Part shown: positions 1 through 8,939 of the stretch, piece after piece
Layout of the letters: every line of letters starts with the position of its first letter
How positions within the stretch are numbered: the first letter of the stretch is position 1
Assembly (NCBI GenBank): GCA_009695465.1
Contig: SIAW01000006.1
Coordinates: 1 to 47,888, forward strand
Direction: 5' to 3'
DNA length: 47,888 nucleotides
Origin: Pedosphaera sp.
Lineage (GTDB): Bacteria; Verrucomicrobiota; Verrucomicrobiia; Limisphaerales; UBA1100
The notes under the pieces: generated by a model
Databases searched by the model: none
What the model was told of the DNA's origin: nothing
Seen by the model: the letters and a program-made list of their open reading frames with translations, nothing else
Translations under genes and position numbers: made by a program

Positions 1-1207
1 CATCGGGCAGCACCAGCACGGGCTTATCCAGCAACGCTTCATTGAAGCGCGCCAAGATGTAGATGTAGCGACTATCTGCCGTGGCGTTTTTATCGGCAGC
101 CCCACCTTTGGCGATGGCCTCACCAAAACGCAGCACGTACTCCACGCCGTCATCCATGCCCACGCGTGTCTCGCCTTGGTTGGAAAGAATCACGGGCGCG
201 GCGTTAGTTTCATTGCCCAACCGTGCGGCCCAAAATCCCTTCTTGCGCAGTGAACGCACGCTCTCGGTATCCACCTCTCCAGCAAATTCATTTCCGGCCA
301 GAAGATTGGTGGCCAACACTGCCGGCTTGGGTTCGACATCGGTGATTTTCAAATCCGCCATGGCCGTGCGGAAATTATTGAGCGCCGTCTGGTTGATCTG
401 CTCGTGCTTCGCCGGTTTGAATTCACTGCCGTTGGCATCGGCCCATTCCTGCCCGCCCGCATGTTGATGGATGAACTGGTAGATCGGCCCCTTGATCGGG
501 CGCACGCCCACGCCGACATCTTCCACGCGATGCAAATCCATCACCACACGTTTGACCGCGGCAGAGTTGAACTGGTAGCCGTTCTTAAAACTGAGCAGGT
601 CGCGCTCGACCCAATCCTCAAACCGCGTGGTCAATGCGCTCGTGTTGCCCAATCGCGTGGTGAGAACGCTGTCCTCGCCCGGGATGCGCACGTAATAAAG
701 CTTGGCCGCCTGCGGTTCCGCACCGGCATCACCGGGAAGTTCCTTGCCGATGATCAGCTCGGCCAACGCCGCGCCCGCCTCATTCGAAAACCGCACCAGC
801 TTGCCCACGCCATCATCGCCCGGCTTGGCTTTCTGCGGATCCACGACACCGTACTTGGCGTGATCGGCGGACTCGGTGCTTTCCACACCCAATTTTTCCA
901 ACCCAATCAAGAGCGTCGTGGATTTCTGCAATTGATGCTGTGCATCCGCCGGATAATCGTGGCGCGATTGGATGACCCAGCCGCTGGATTTCTTGGCGGC
1001 AACAATGCCCGAGGCTTCCCCGCGCGTCGTGTCGTACTCGATGATTTCCACCTTCGCCACTGCCAGTGGATCCGTGAACCCCGAATGGATGGCCCCGCCA
1101 ATATTACGCGACTGCGGGGCTTCCACCTTCGGGCGAGCCACCAACGCCACGAGCAACAGCGCAGCGGCTGCGGCGAACATCCCGACGGTCTTAAAAGTCT
1201 CTTTCAT
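1..1207 (-). CDS. DUF4340 domain-containing protein (partial, C-terminus outside window)
   Basis: An open frame starts at the ATG at 1207 and runs without a stop to base 1, giving about 402 visible residues. The N-terminus begins MKETFKTVGMFAAAAALLLV, one hydrophobic segment that is a signal anchor or uncleaved signal peptide. The rest looks soluble and probably faces the periplasm. Segments such as GWVIQSRHDYPADA and LGVESTESADHAKYGVVDP resemble the repeated Trp-containing motif of DUF4340 proteins. The gene lies 19 nt downstream of the GldF/GldG fusion, which is the usual place for DUF4340 genes next to Gld-type ABC systems. Its biochemical role is not established. I infer that it is an extracytoplasmic accessory of the transporter. 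The family call rests on motif memory and on the neighbours. Confidence 0.8.
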   Translation of the reverse strand, partial: MKETFKTVGMFAAAAALLLVALVARPKVEAPQSRNIGGAIHSGFTDPLAVAKVEIIEYDTTRGEASGIVAAKKSSGWVIQSRHDYPADAQHQLQKSTTLLIGLEKLGVESTESADHAKYGVVDPQKAKPGDDGVGKLVRFSNEAGAALAELIIGKELPGDAGAEPQAAKLYYVRIPGEDSVLTTRLGNTSALTTRFEDWVERDLLSFKNGYQFNSAAVKRVVMDLHRVEDVGVGVRPIKGPIYQFIHQHAGGQEWADANGSEFKPAKHEQINQTALNNFRTAMADLKITDVEPKPAVLATNLLAGNEFAGEVDTESVRSLRKKGFWAARLGNETNAAPVILSNQGETRVGMDDGVEYVLRFGEAIAKGGAADKNATADSRYIYILARFNEALLDKPVLVLPD

Positions 1208-1226
1208 GTCAACAATCCAACCCAAG

Positions 1227-4200
1227 CTACTCGGCCCGCAGACGACGCGCATTGGCGCCCGTCAACTCCTGCGCACGGCGCGTGAGGAAAATAATCAGCC
1301 CGATCACTAACGGCAGGATGGGCGGCATCACCACCGCCATGCGTTTGATCTTGTCCTGTTTCTTGCGGATCTCCTGTTCCAGATCGCTCTCGGTTTCTTT
1401 GACCATCTCGTCGCGCTTCTTTTCCAGACGCTTGCGCTGCACATCCAACGCGGCATTTACCTGCTCCTCTGCCGTACGCAATTGGTTTTGCTGTTGCTGT
1501 GTCAAGATGACAAACGGCTGTTCAGCATTGCCGGCCAGATCGCGCGGGATGATCTTCTGCATCTTTGCCCGCAGCTCCTTTTGAGCTTCGGCCACGGACT
1601 TCTTGAAATCCGCCTCGTACTTGGCGCGCGCCTCGCGCGTCTTGGTGCGGGAGGATTGCACCTCCTTGTCGAACTCCGCCAAGGTGCGGTGGAGCTTGCG
1701 CTTCTTGCGGATTTCCAAGAAGCGATTGTCGCCAGCCAGATAGTCCACCGTGTTCAACAGGAAGGAAACGTTGTCCACGTCCAAGTCCAGTTCCATGTTC
1801 GGATCCAGACCGCCCGCACTGCGAATGCGAAAGAAGGGCGTGGAGAAAAGATCCACGTCCGTCACCAGAACGACGTTGAGAGTTGCCGCGGCTTTCGCCG
1901 GCGCAGAATCTTCGCCCATGAATTTGGACAGGGCCGCGCCATGGCGCTCCATCAACTCCGACAGCCTTTGCGCCGTGGATTTGAGCGCCTGAATGTCTCC
2001 GGGCAACTTCACTTCGTTGGTCAGGCTCTGCACCAGATTGTCCGGCGCGTAAGCGTCCTTCGCCCAATCCTCGAACGCTTTGCCGACGGCGGCATCGTGC
2101 TTGAGCAAGTCCGCGCCGAAGGTGCTGTTCTGATCCTTGCGCGGGATGCGCGCGACCAGATCCTTGGCCAACTTCAGCCGATCAAATCCAGCGCTGGCTG
2201 CTGCCGGTTTGCCAGTGATGTGCGCCGCCAACACATACTGCTCGCTGGTGGCGGTACGAGTCAACGTGGTGTTGGGCACTCGGCCAAAGGGCGTGTCGGT
2301 GTACAGCTCGCTCAGATCGCTCAAGCCGCTGGCAGTGCCCGTCTGTACGAGCGCTTCATACTTCAAGCCCGAGGCGGCGTCCCAGTTCAACGCGCCCGCA
2401 TGCGGCATCAACAAATATTGGAGACCCGAGGAAATGTCGTGGGACGGATTGAACGCGTCCTTGCCACCAGCCGCATCCTTGCCAATGAAGACAAACTCAT
2501 CGGTGAACACCGGCAGCTCTTCAGTTTTGGGGAAGGGATTGTAGCGGTGCCACACGACGTGCGTGTTGCGGGTCTTCTGCGCGCGATCTTGCAGGTCGGT
2601 GTTCTGGCGACGCACTCGCGCGGCCATGGCCTGAATCTGTTTGCGCGCCATGAGCGATTGATTTGCCGCCAGCAGCTTTTGGATCAGCGTGCGATTTGGA
2701 TTGTTCTTGGGTAGTTGCGTGACAAGTCCGGTGAGCACTTCATTCTCCGCTTCCTGTTCCTGCAATTCGCGTTCCTCGCGGACTTCCTTCGTGGGATCTT
2801 CGGAGGGCGGCACCAAAAGCTGGCGTTGGCTGGTCATGTACTCTTCAAACCCACGCCCCAACTGCGCGAGCACTTCGCGCCGCTCCGTGTCGCCGGGCAG
2901 ATTGAGCGTGGCCATCTGCCACAGCTCAGCCTCGGTCTCCATCACGCCGAGCTTGCGCTTGTCCTCAGCGCTGAGCGAGGTGATGCCCAGCAACTGCCAG
3001 AGTTGATGGATGTCGCCCTTGGGCAACACCTGCGGCGGCGGCTGGCCAAAGGGCATCTGCGGGCGTTGCTGCGGACGACGCGGCTCGCGTGTGCCGGGGA
3101 TGCGCCCGTTGACAAAGGATTCGGGATCTTCAAACAGCGCCGTGGGAATACCCGTGCGAATAGCGGCGAGTAGATTGGTCATGCCTTCGGGCGAGAGGCT
3201 GGAGGGCTGGGCCACCAGGAGCGCATCGGGGCGCTTGCCCAGCAATTCCATCGGCTGCTCCATGTCCACTTCGCGCAGGTCGTACTGCTTGCGCAGCTCT
3301 TCGACCAGCGGATGCGAGTCGCGCTGGAAAGAGCGCGGGTCTTGGTCGCCCATCAGATCGGCGTCGGTCTTGACGATGCCCAAAAGTTTCTTGGGCTTCT
3401 CTTGCGCGATGGAAACGATGGAGCGCACCAACTCGTATTCCACCGGCACGCCGCGATCCACAAAGGGGATGATCACCTTCTCCGTGCCACTCAGGACCGC
3501 CACGCCCATGTAGATGCGGCTCTCTTTGAAACGGCCGCGGTCGCGCGTGAAGACTTGCTGCGCGGTGATGCCAAAGCGGCGCTCAGCCACGGTGGCCTCG
3601 GGCTTGAAACTTTCCGTCTCGTGCAACGCCACGGTGATGCGCCCGCCGCTGCTCTTGCGCAACTCATCGAGCATGGTCAGCAAATTCAACCGCGTCTGGA
3701 TGTAGCCTTCGGGCACTTCGTGTTCCGGGCTGACGAAGGCTTCGATGCGTACCGCGTGTTTGCGGTCCAGATCGCCCAGCAGCTTGATGCTTTGCGAGGA
3801 GAGCGAGCTGAGACGTTCGGTGCTGAAATCCGCGCGCACGTCGTGATCGCGCCCCATCAGGCTCAGTGAAAATCCCGCCAGCGCCACGGAGAACGCGCGC
3901 ACCGCGTAATGCCAGCCCGCGACGTGCCCTGCCCCGCCGGTGGCCCAGTGGCGTCGCCCGATCAGCACTGCGCAGAGATAGAGCGTCAGCCCCACCCACG
4001 TCAGAAAGTAAATGATGCTGGAAAGGCTGATCACGCCCCGGCTGAAATCATGGAACTTGGCGTGCGCACTCCAATCGCGCAGCAGTGCGGTGAGATTAAA
4101 ATCCTGCACCGACTTGGAACTCAGAAACGTGACCGACTCCAGCATGCCCGCCAGCACGCTGCTGATGGCCGTGGAGCTGGCCAGTACCAACGGCGCGTTG

Positions 4201-4715
4201 AACGCGATCGCCAGCACGAAGGCCACCGTGAGATTGCCCGTGAGGAACGAAGCCACCATGCCCACCGCCAACATCGCCAGCCCCATGAACCAGTAGCCGA
4301 CATACGTGGAGACCATCAAGCCCGGATCCGGATCGCCCAGCATGCTCAAGACCAGCACGTTTGAAAACGAGAAGAGCAGCGACGCCGAATAGATGGACAC
4401 CGCCGCCAGATATTTTCCGGTGACCACTTCCAGATCGCTGACCGGCAGCGTGAGCAACAACTCGTCGGTGCCTTGCCGGCGTTCGTCCGCCCAGATGCTC
4501 ATCGTGATGGCCGGGATGAAGGCCAGCAGGATGAGGTGGATGTATTTGTTGAGCTGATCGAGGTTGGCCAGGTTGGAGTTGAAAAACTCCTGCGGCCAGA
4601 ATGCCGCCAGCCCCGTCGAGAGCACAAAGGCGCAGATGAACACATACCCCGTGGGGCTGCCAAAATAGGCAAAGAGGTTGCGCTTAAAAATGGCGAGGAC
4701 AGCGTGAACGTTCAT
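1227..4715 (-). CDS. GldF-type ABC-2 permease fused to GldG-like ABC auxiliary domain
   Basis: About 1162 residues from the ATG at 4715; an upstream in-frame start at 4745 is possible. The 4715 ATG overlaps the stop of the ATPase gene as ATGA, which argues for translational coupling. Residues 1 to about 260 form a six-helix ABC-2 membrane domain with the typical ADERRQGTDELLLTLPVSD stretch. A second hydrophobic segment (FSVALAGFSLSLMG) then leads into a large GldG-like (ABC_transp_aux) soluble region. Near the C-terminus, from about residue 1000, there is a long Lys/Glu/Gln-rich coiled coil, then a final membrane helix (MPPILPLVIGLIIFL) and a short basic tail. In Bacteroidota GldF and GldG are separate proteins needed for gliding; here they are one chain. 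The substrate is unknown. Confidence 0.85.
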   Translation of the reverse strand: MNVHAVLAIFKRNLFAYFGSPTGYVFICAFVLSTGLAAFWPQEFFNSNLANLDQLNKYIHLILLAFIPAITMSIWADERRQGTDELLLTLPVSDLEVVTGKYLAAVSIYSASLLFSFSNVLVLSMLGDPDPGLMVSTYVGYWFMGLAMLAVGMVASFLTGNLTVAFVLAIAFNAPLVLASSTAISSVLAGMLESVTFLSSKSVQDFNLTALLRDWSAHAKFHDFSRGVISLSSIIYFLTWVGLTLYLCAVLIGRRHWATGGAGHVAGWHYAVRAFSVALAGFSLSLMGRDHDVRADFSTERLSSLSSQSIKLLGDLDRKHAVRIEAFVSPEHEVPEGYIQTRLNLLTMLDELRKSSGGRITVALHETESFKPEATVAERRFGITAQQVFTRDRGRFKESRIYMGVAVLSGTEKVIIPFVDRGVPVEYELVRSIVSIAQEKPKKLLGIVKTDADLMGDQDPRSFQRDSHPLVEELRKQYDLREVDMEQPMELLGKRPDALLVAQPSSLSPEGMTNLLAAIRTGIPTALFEDPESFVNGRIPGTREPRRPQQRPQMPFGQPPPQVLPKGDIHQLWQLLGITSLSAEDKRKLGVMETEAELWQMATLNLPGDTERREVLAQLGRGFEEYMTSQRQLLVPPSEDPTKEVREERELQEQEAENEVLTGLVTQLPKNNPNRTLIQKLLAANQSLMARKQIQAMAARVRRQNTDLQDRAQKTRNTHVVWHRYNPFPKTEELPVFTDEFVFIGKDAAGGKDAFNPSHDISSGLQYLLMPHAGALNWDAASGLKYEALVQTGTASGLSDLSELYTDTPFGRVPNTTLTRTATSEQYVLAAHITGKPAAASAGFDRLKLAKDLVARIPRKDQNSTFGADLLKHDAAVGKAFEDWAKDAYAPDNLVQSLTNEVKLPGDIQALKSTAQRLSELMERHGAALSKFMGEDSAPAKAAATLNVVLVTDVDLFSTPFFRIRSAGGLDPNMELDLDVDNVSFLLNTVDYLAGDNRFLEIRKKRKLHRTLAEFDKEVQSSRTKTREARAKYEADFKKSVAEAQKELRAKMQKIIPRDLAGNAEQPFVILTQQQQNQLRTAEEQVNAALDVQRKRLEKKRDEMVKETESDLEQEIRKKQDKIKRMAVVMPPILPLVIGLIIFLTRRAQELTGANARRLRAE

Positions 4716-5485
4716 TTCGCGGAAAGGGTGTTCTGGTTGAACCACGCGTCGAGCGAGGCTTCGCTTTTCAGCGACGCGGAGGTGCCGTCAAAAATCTGCC
4801 GGCCTTCGTTGATGAGCAACACGCGGTCGGCCATCTCGCGCACTTCCTGCAGGATGTGCGTGGAGAGCAGGATGGTCTTGCCCAAGCTGCGCACCATCTT
4901 GCGCACCTCAATGATCTGGTTGGGATCCAAGCCCGCCGTCGGCTCGTCCATGATGAGCACATCGGGATCGTGCAACAACGCGTTGGCCATGCCCACGCGC
5001 TGGCGATAACCGCGAGAGAGTTTGCCGATGGGCTTTTGCATCACCTCGCCGAGGGCGCACGTGGCAACAACATAATCAATGCGTGCTCTGCGCTTATCGG
5101 CGGACAGACCGCGCGCATCCGCAAAAAACTTCAGCAACGCCAGCGGCGTCATCTCCAGATAGAGCGGCCCGTTCTCCGGCAGATAACCCACGCGATGCGC
5201 CACCGCCAGCCGCGACTGCGCCACGTCCTCGCCGCAAATTTTCGCCGTGCCTGCCGATGGAGCCAAGTAGCCGGTGAGCAGCTTCATCGTCGTGCTCTTG
5301 CCCGCGCCGTTGGGGCCCAGGAACGCGACCACCTCACCTTTGCGAATGGAGAAATTGAGATCCTCAACCGCCTTGAAGCGGCCGTAGTATTTGCACAAGC
5401 CAATGGCCTCGATCATCACCGGGCCACTCCCATTGGCGGCGTGCCCGCCTGCTGGCTGCGCTGAATGCGGCTTATCCTTCATCAT
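4712..5485 (-). CDS. ABC transporter ATP-binding protein (GldA/ABC-2 type)
   Basis: ATPase that would power the membrane fusion protein encoded next. Visible motifs are Walker A GPNGAGKST, signature LSRGYRQRV, Walker B VLIMDEPTAGLD and the H-loop STHILQE. The layout matches the GldA/NatA/CcmA class of ABC-2 exporters. The start is uncertain: tandem ATGs at 5485/5482 give an N-terminal Gly/Ser/Pro-rich extension of about 23 residues, while the ATG at 5416 begins exactly where homologues begin (MIEAIGLCKYYG) and has GGGAG ten bases upstream. A still longer frame starts at a TTG at 5533 and is less likely. The 3' end overlaps the permease gene by four bases. Confidence 0.9.
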   Translation of the reverse strand: MMKDKPHSAQPAGGHAANGSGPVMIEAIGLCKYYGRFKAVEDLNFSIRKGEVVAFLGPNGAGKSTTMKLLTGYLAPSAGTAKICGEDVAQSRLAVAHRVGYLPENGPLYLEMTPLALLKFFADARGLSADKRRARIDYVVATCALGEVMQKPIGKLSRGYRQRVGMANALLHDPDVLIMDEPTAGLDPNQIIEVRKMVRSLGKTILLSTHILQEVREMADRVLLINEGRQIFDGTSASLKSEASLDAWFNQNTLSAK

Positions 5486-5601
5486 CGCTTTGGTTGACTT
5501 CGCTGGCCCACTTCCCCGCCCGCCGCGCCTCAAAGCACCGCAGAGCAGACGAATGTGGGGGGGGATTTCTACAACACGTGTCCGGCTCTTGGCAATGCCG
5601 A

Positions 5602-5991
5602 TTACTCAAAGAGCGGTTGGCGCCCGGAGAATCCTGTTTCCAAACTGTGCCAGTGGCCTAGATCGGGATCCGACTTTTCCCAGCAGAGAAAAGCTTCCTG
5701 CCCGTTGATAAGGGCTGGAAAATCCAGCAGCCCACGCTGGAGATCTTTGATCTGAATCTCGCGCTGGGCGAATTCAGCGAGGAGTCCATTGAGTTTGGTG
5801 ATGGAGCGAATGCGCTGACTGACATCGGGGCCGCCCACATCGCGCCCTTCTCCCAAGAGCGCGGCGATGCGTTTGTCCATCTCCACCAACCCTGCCGCCA
5901 GCGCCTGCATTTCGTCCAGCCACTCGCGCACGCGCGGCAGCAACTGCCGAACCTGCGAGGGGGTGTAATGCACCTTGAAACGGTGAGCCAT
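5602..5991 (-). CDS. DUF2203 family protein
   Basis: 129 residues from the ATG at 5991, which lies 4 nt past the stop of the TPR lipoprotein gene; this fixes the start against a longer frame overlapping that gene. The N-terminus HRFKVHYTPSQVRQLLPRVR, the central FAQREIQIKDLQRGLLDFPA and the end FLCWEKSDPDLGHWHSLETGF follow the DUF2203 pattern: a helical protein with a conserved Cys-Trp near the end of the family domain. No function is established for the family. It is cytoplasmic, with no signal peptide or membrane segment. The 3' flank (5534-5601) has no clear terminator, so read-through into the ABC genes is possible. Confidence 0.8.
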   Translation of the reverse strand: MAHRFKVHYTPSQVRQLLPRVREWLDEMQALAAGLVEMDKRIAALLGEGRDVGGPDVSQRIRSITKLNGLLAEFAQREIQIKDLQRGLLDFPALINGQEAFLCWEKSDPDLGHWHSLETGFSGRQPLFE

Positions 5992-5995
5992 GCGC

Positions 5996-7738
5996 TCAGG
6001 GCTTTTGTGCGGGAAGTTGCTTGAGACGATCCTGCACCTTGGGATTGGCCTCCACCGCGAGGGACTTAGTCCAGAACTCGCGCGCCTTGGCGTCATCTTT
6101 GAGGGCGTGATAAATATCGCCGAGGTGCTCGTATAACACCGCGTCGGGCTCCTTGTCGGCCTCCATGCCTTTCAGCGCCTTCAACTGCCACACCAACGCC
6201 GCCTTGGCGTCGCCCAATTGAAACGTCACCCACGCCATGCTGTCCAGATACGCCGTGCTGTTGGGTTCCGCAGTCAGCGCCTTTTGGATCAGCTCCTTGC
6301 CCTCTTTGAGATTCTCGCCGCGCTCGGCAAACATGTAGCCCAGATAATTGAGCGCCGGCGCGAAGTCGCTCTTCATGCCGATGACCTTGCGGAAGGTCGC
6401 CTCCGCCTCCTTGAAAAGCTTGTTGCGCTCCTGCACCGCGCCCAGTTGAAAATAAAAGCCCGCCGTCAAATATTCTGGTCCGGCAGACTGCGCGAACCGT
6501 TCGGCCGCTTGGATGTGTTTGAGCGCCGCCGGATAATCCTTCACCTGCATCTGCACGGTGCAGGCCATGTAGTCTTGCAGGAAGCTGGGTTTGAAACGGC
6601 GGCGCGCCCGCTCAATAACCTGCAGCGCCTCCTTCTGTTTTTTCTGCGCCAGCAACGACTCGGCCAATTCGTAGTAGCCCGGCTCGAATGCCGGATTAAG
6701 CTCCAGCACTTTTGCAAAAGACTCGCTGGCCTTGGCGTGGTTGCGCTGCTCAATGCAGAGCAGTGCCATCAGGCGATGGGCCTGCGGATTGTCTTCATCG
6801 TCCGCCAGCAGCGTGTTGATCCATTTCTCGGCCAGCGCCAATTTGTCGGCCACCAAAAACAATTCCACCGCCTGCTCCTGCAACGCCGGATCATCGGGCA
6901 CCAAGACCAGCAACTCCTCAAACACTGCAGCGGCCTGCGGGTAATCCCCCGTCAAGCGGCACGTCTCGGCCAGCGCGCGCAAGTGCAGCGGGTCTTTTGA
7001 TTTTAGACTGCGCGCCTTGGCCAGCAGATCGCGGATGCGCGGCACCACCGACTTGGCGTCCGCCGGCCAGCGGAGGGCGTAGATATGATGCATGGCCGCC
7101 AACTCGGTGAGGAATTCCACACCGGCCCCCTTCTGCGCGGCCGCACGATGCAGTACCGCGCTGCATTCTTTTTGCCGATCCATGTCGCCATAGATCGCGC
7201 ACAGATTTTTGTAGGCTTGAATGGAGACGGGCGATTTGGTGATGGAAGTGTTGGCGGCGCGGATGGCGAAATCCAGCTTCCCCGCCTGCGCGTAGGCGAT
7301 GCTCAGCCACGAATCCAGCGTGGCGGAGAGCGGCAACTTTTCTGTCGCCTTGAGCAACATCGTGACAGCGCGCCCCGAATCGCGCTGCGCCAAAAGCCGA
7401 CGCGACACTTGCAGCACCAACTCTTCATCCGCCGGATCGCTCATGCCGGCTTGATAGAATTCGTCCAGCGCCTCCTTCCCCTTCTGGCGTGCCTCAAGGC
7501 TGACGCCTGCCGAAAAATGCGCGATGGCCTGGATGCGCCGCTCCATCGCAGCGGGGTCGGGTTTGGCCTGCGTGTCAATGACGTGCGTCAAATCCACGCC
7601 CGATGGCGGGGGGATGCGCGGCGGGCCACCCTTGAGGCCGCTGCCGTTTGAAGGCTCGCCTGTGGCTGCACAGCCAGCCCACAACCCCGCCGCCACGATG
7701 AGTGGCAGGCAGGGCGGGATCGCTGGAAATTTCATCAT
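5996..7738 (-). CDS. Tetratricopeptide-repeat lipoprotein
   Basis: 580 residues. The N-terminus is a type II signal peptide with lipobox LWAGC (Cys at about residue 23), so the protein should be lipid-anchored. After a Pro-rich linker the chain is almost entirely TPR-like helix pairs, with repeats recognisable by patterns such as NPAFEPGYYELAESLLAQKK and DFAPALNYLGYMFAERGENL. TPR proteins scaffold protein-protein contacts; no catalytic motif is visible. Tandem ATGs at 7738 and 7735 are both usable. It sits about 60 nt downstream of a tiny ribosomal-protein-like gene and just upstream of the DUF2203 gene. A role in envelope assembly is plausible but is inference. Confidence 0.85.
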   Translation of the reverse strand: MMKFPAIPPCLPLIVAAGLWAGCAATGEPSNGSGLKGGPPRIPPPSGVDLTHVIDTQAKPDPAAMERRIQAIAHFSAGVSLEARQKGKEALDEFYQAGMSDPADEELVLQVSRRLLAQRDSGRAVTMLLKATEKLPLSATLDSWLSIAYAQAGKLDFAIRAANTSITKSPVSIQAYKNLCAIYGDMDRQKECSAVLHRAAAQKGAGVEFLTELAAMHHIYALRWPADAKSVVPRIRDLLAKARSLKSKDPLHLRALAETCRLTGDYPQAAAVFEELLVLVPDDPALQEQAVELFLVADKLALAEKWINTLLADDEDNPQAHRLMALLCIEQRNHAKASESFAKVLELNPAFEPGYYELAESLLAQKKQKEALQVIERARRRFKPSFLQDYMACTVQMQVKDYPAALKHIQAAERFAQSAGPEYLTAGFYFQLGAVQERNKLFKEAEATFRKVIGMKSDFAPALNYLGYMFAERGENLKEGKELIQKALTAEPNSTAYLDSMAWVTFQLGDAKAALVWQLKALKGMEADKEPDAVLYEHLGDIYHALKDDAKAREFWTKSLAVEANPKVQDRLKQLPAQKP

Positions 7739-7795
7739 GCGTCGCCGCTGTTTAGGCGGCAGATGCGCGCGGCAAAATGAAGCGCGGAGGCGCGC

Positions 7796-7897
7796 CTACT
7801 TCTGCCACGTACGCTTCTTGTGACGATTGGCACGCGCCTTCTTACGGCGCTTGTGCTTGTTGATCTTGGTCTTCCGACGTTTCTTTAGTGAACCCAT
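7796..7897 (-). CDS. 33-aa basic protein, AURKAIP1/COX24 (mS38/bS22-like) ribosomal protein
   Basis: ATG at 7897, stop TAG at 7796-7798, 33 residues with 19 Lys/Arg. It begins MGSLKKRRKTKINKHKRRKK and ends in RHKKRTWQK. The MGS start, the KKRRK block, the central KHxRRK and the exact length match the small AURKAIP1/COX24-domain proteins annotated in many bacteria. These are related to mitochondrial mS38 and to mycobacterial bS22, which bind the small subunit near the decoding centre. It lies 15 nt downstream of hisG and 57 nt upstream of the TPR gene, in the same direction. The ribosomal role is from family knowledge and not shown here. Confidence 0.75.
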   Translation of the reverse strand: MGSLKKRRKTKINKHKRRKKARANRHKKRTWQK

Positions 7898-7912
7898 ATC
7901 TGTTTGCTGTGG

Positions 7913-8797
7913 CTAGTATACTACTTTGTTGAGGGGGTATTCAATGATTCCTTCGGCGCCCGCAGCTTTCAGCTCGGGAATGATCTGTCGCACGATCGGT
8001 TCATCAATGATTGTCTCCACCGCCACCCAGCCTGCTTGACTGAGTTGCGAGATGGTCGGATTGCGCAATGCCGGCAGCTTGGCCAGCAGTGCGCGCAAAT
8101 TAGTCTCGGCGATGTTGAGCTTCAAGCCCACCTTGGTCTCCGCCTCCAACGCGCCGCGCAGCATCATCGCAAGCGTTTCGATCTTGCGCCGCTTCCACGC
8201 GTTTTTCCACGCCGCATTATTGGCGACCAGACGCGGGGTGGAGGCCATCAACTCTTCCACGATGCGCAGTTTGTTGGCGCGCAGGCTGGCACCGGTCTCG
8301 GTGACTTCCACAATCGCGTCCACCAATTCATGCGCCTTCATCTCCGTGGCGCCCCACGAAAATTCCACGTGCGCTTTGACACCGTTCTTCTTGAGCCAAC
8401 GCTGCGTCATGCCCACGACTTCAGTGGCGATGCGTTTGCCCTGAAGATCCTTTACACTTTTAATCTTGGAATCCTCCGGCACAGCCAGCACCCATCGGGC
8501 GGGGGCGCGCGTGGATTTGCTGAACAGAAATTCGCCCACCTCATGCACGCGCGAATTGTTCTCCACGATCCAATCTTTGCCGGTGATGCCGCAGTCCAGA
8601 TAGCCGCGCTCCACGTACACACTCATCTCCTGGGCGCGGATGAGACGGATCTCCAACTCCGGATCATCCACATACGGGATGTAGGAGCGGCTGCTCACCT
8701 GCACGTTCCAGCCGGCCTTGGCCAGCTTCTCGATGGTGGCTTCCTGCAAGCTGCCTTTGGGCAGTCCAAATCTCAGTTGTTTCTTCAATTCACTCAT
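7913..8797 (-). CDS. hisG: ATP phosphoribosyltransferase, long form
   Basis: First step of histidine synthesis: ATP plus PRPP gives phosphoribosyl-ATP, in the cytoplasm. At 294 residues this is the long HisG, with a C-terminal ACT-like regulatory domain (roughly residues 215-294, including PTISQLSQAGWVAVETIIDE), so it should not need HisZ. The N-terminus LRFGLPKGSLQEATIEKLAKAG and the stretch VERGYLDCGITGKDWIVEN are characteristic. The C-terminal domain in this family confers histidine feedback inhibition. The ATG overlaps the end of a 47-codon ORF as ATGAGTGA, suggesting translational coupling. No other his gene is adjacent. Confidence 0.95.
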   Translation of the reverse strand: MSELKKQLRFGLPKGSLQEATIEKLAKAGWNVQVSSRSYIPYVDDPELEIRLIRAQEMSVYVERGYLDCGITGKDWIVENNSRVHEVGEFLFSKSTRAPARWVLAVPEDSKIKSVKDLQGKRIATEVVGMTQRWLKKNGVKAHVEFSWGATEMKAHELVDAIVEVTETGASLRANKLRIVEELMASTPRLVANNAAWKNAWKRRKIETLAMMLRGALEAETKVGLKLNIAETNLRALLAKLPALRNPTISQLSQAGWVAVETIIDEPIVRQIIPELKAAGAEGIIEYPLNKVVY

Positions 8798-8933
8798 CGC
8801 GCGACTCGCGCTGCTGCTGCTTGGCTTCGGGCCGAGAATAGCTGCGCACAGAACTCTGCACGCGTTCGACCGGGTTGATTTGCCAGCGTCGCCGCGGGAT
8901 TGCCATCTTTTTCTTGCCGGGCTTGCGCTTCAT
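8790..8933 (-). CDS. 47-aa basic hypothetical protein coupled to hisG
   Basis: ATG at 8933, stop TGA at 8790-8792, 47 residues. It begins MKRKPGKKKMAIPRRRWQIN and ends in EAKQQQRESRDE: a strongly basic N-terminal half and a polar, Gln/Glu/Arg-rich tail. It starts 6 nt after the purN stop and overlaps the hisG start by 8 nt, so it fills the only gap in the purN-hisG operon. I do not recognise the family. The basic half suggests RNA or ribosome binding. It could also be a leader ORF whose translation controls hisG, although it contains no histidine codon, which speaks against a His-attenuator peptide. Confidence 0.6.
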   Translation of the reverse strand: MKRKPGKKKMAIPRRRWQINPVERVQSSVRSYSRPEAKQQQRESRDE

Positions 8934-8939
8934 GTTGCC

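Noticed and set aside
404-1285. Long plus-strand frame opposite the DUF4340 gene
   Set aside because: His/Arg/Gln-rich translation typical of the antisense of a high-GC gene; the minus strand has a coherent protein.
5557-5564. Run of eight G upstream of the ABC ATPase gene as a phase-variable tract
   Set aside because: It lies in a short gap without a recognised promoter and a single G8 at this GC is not strong evidence.
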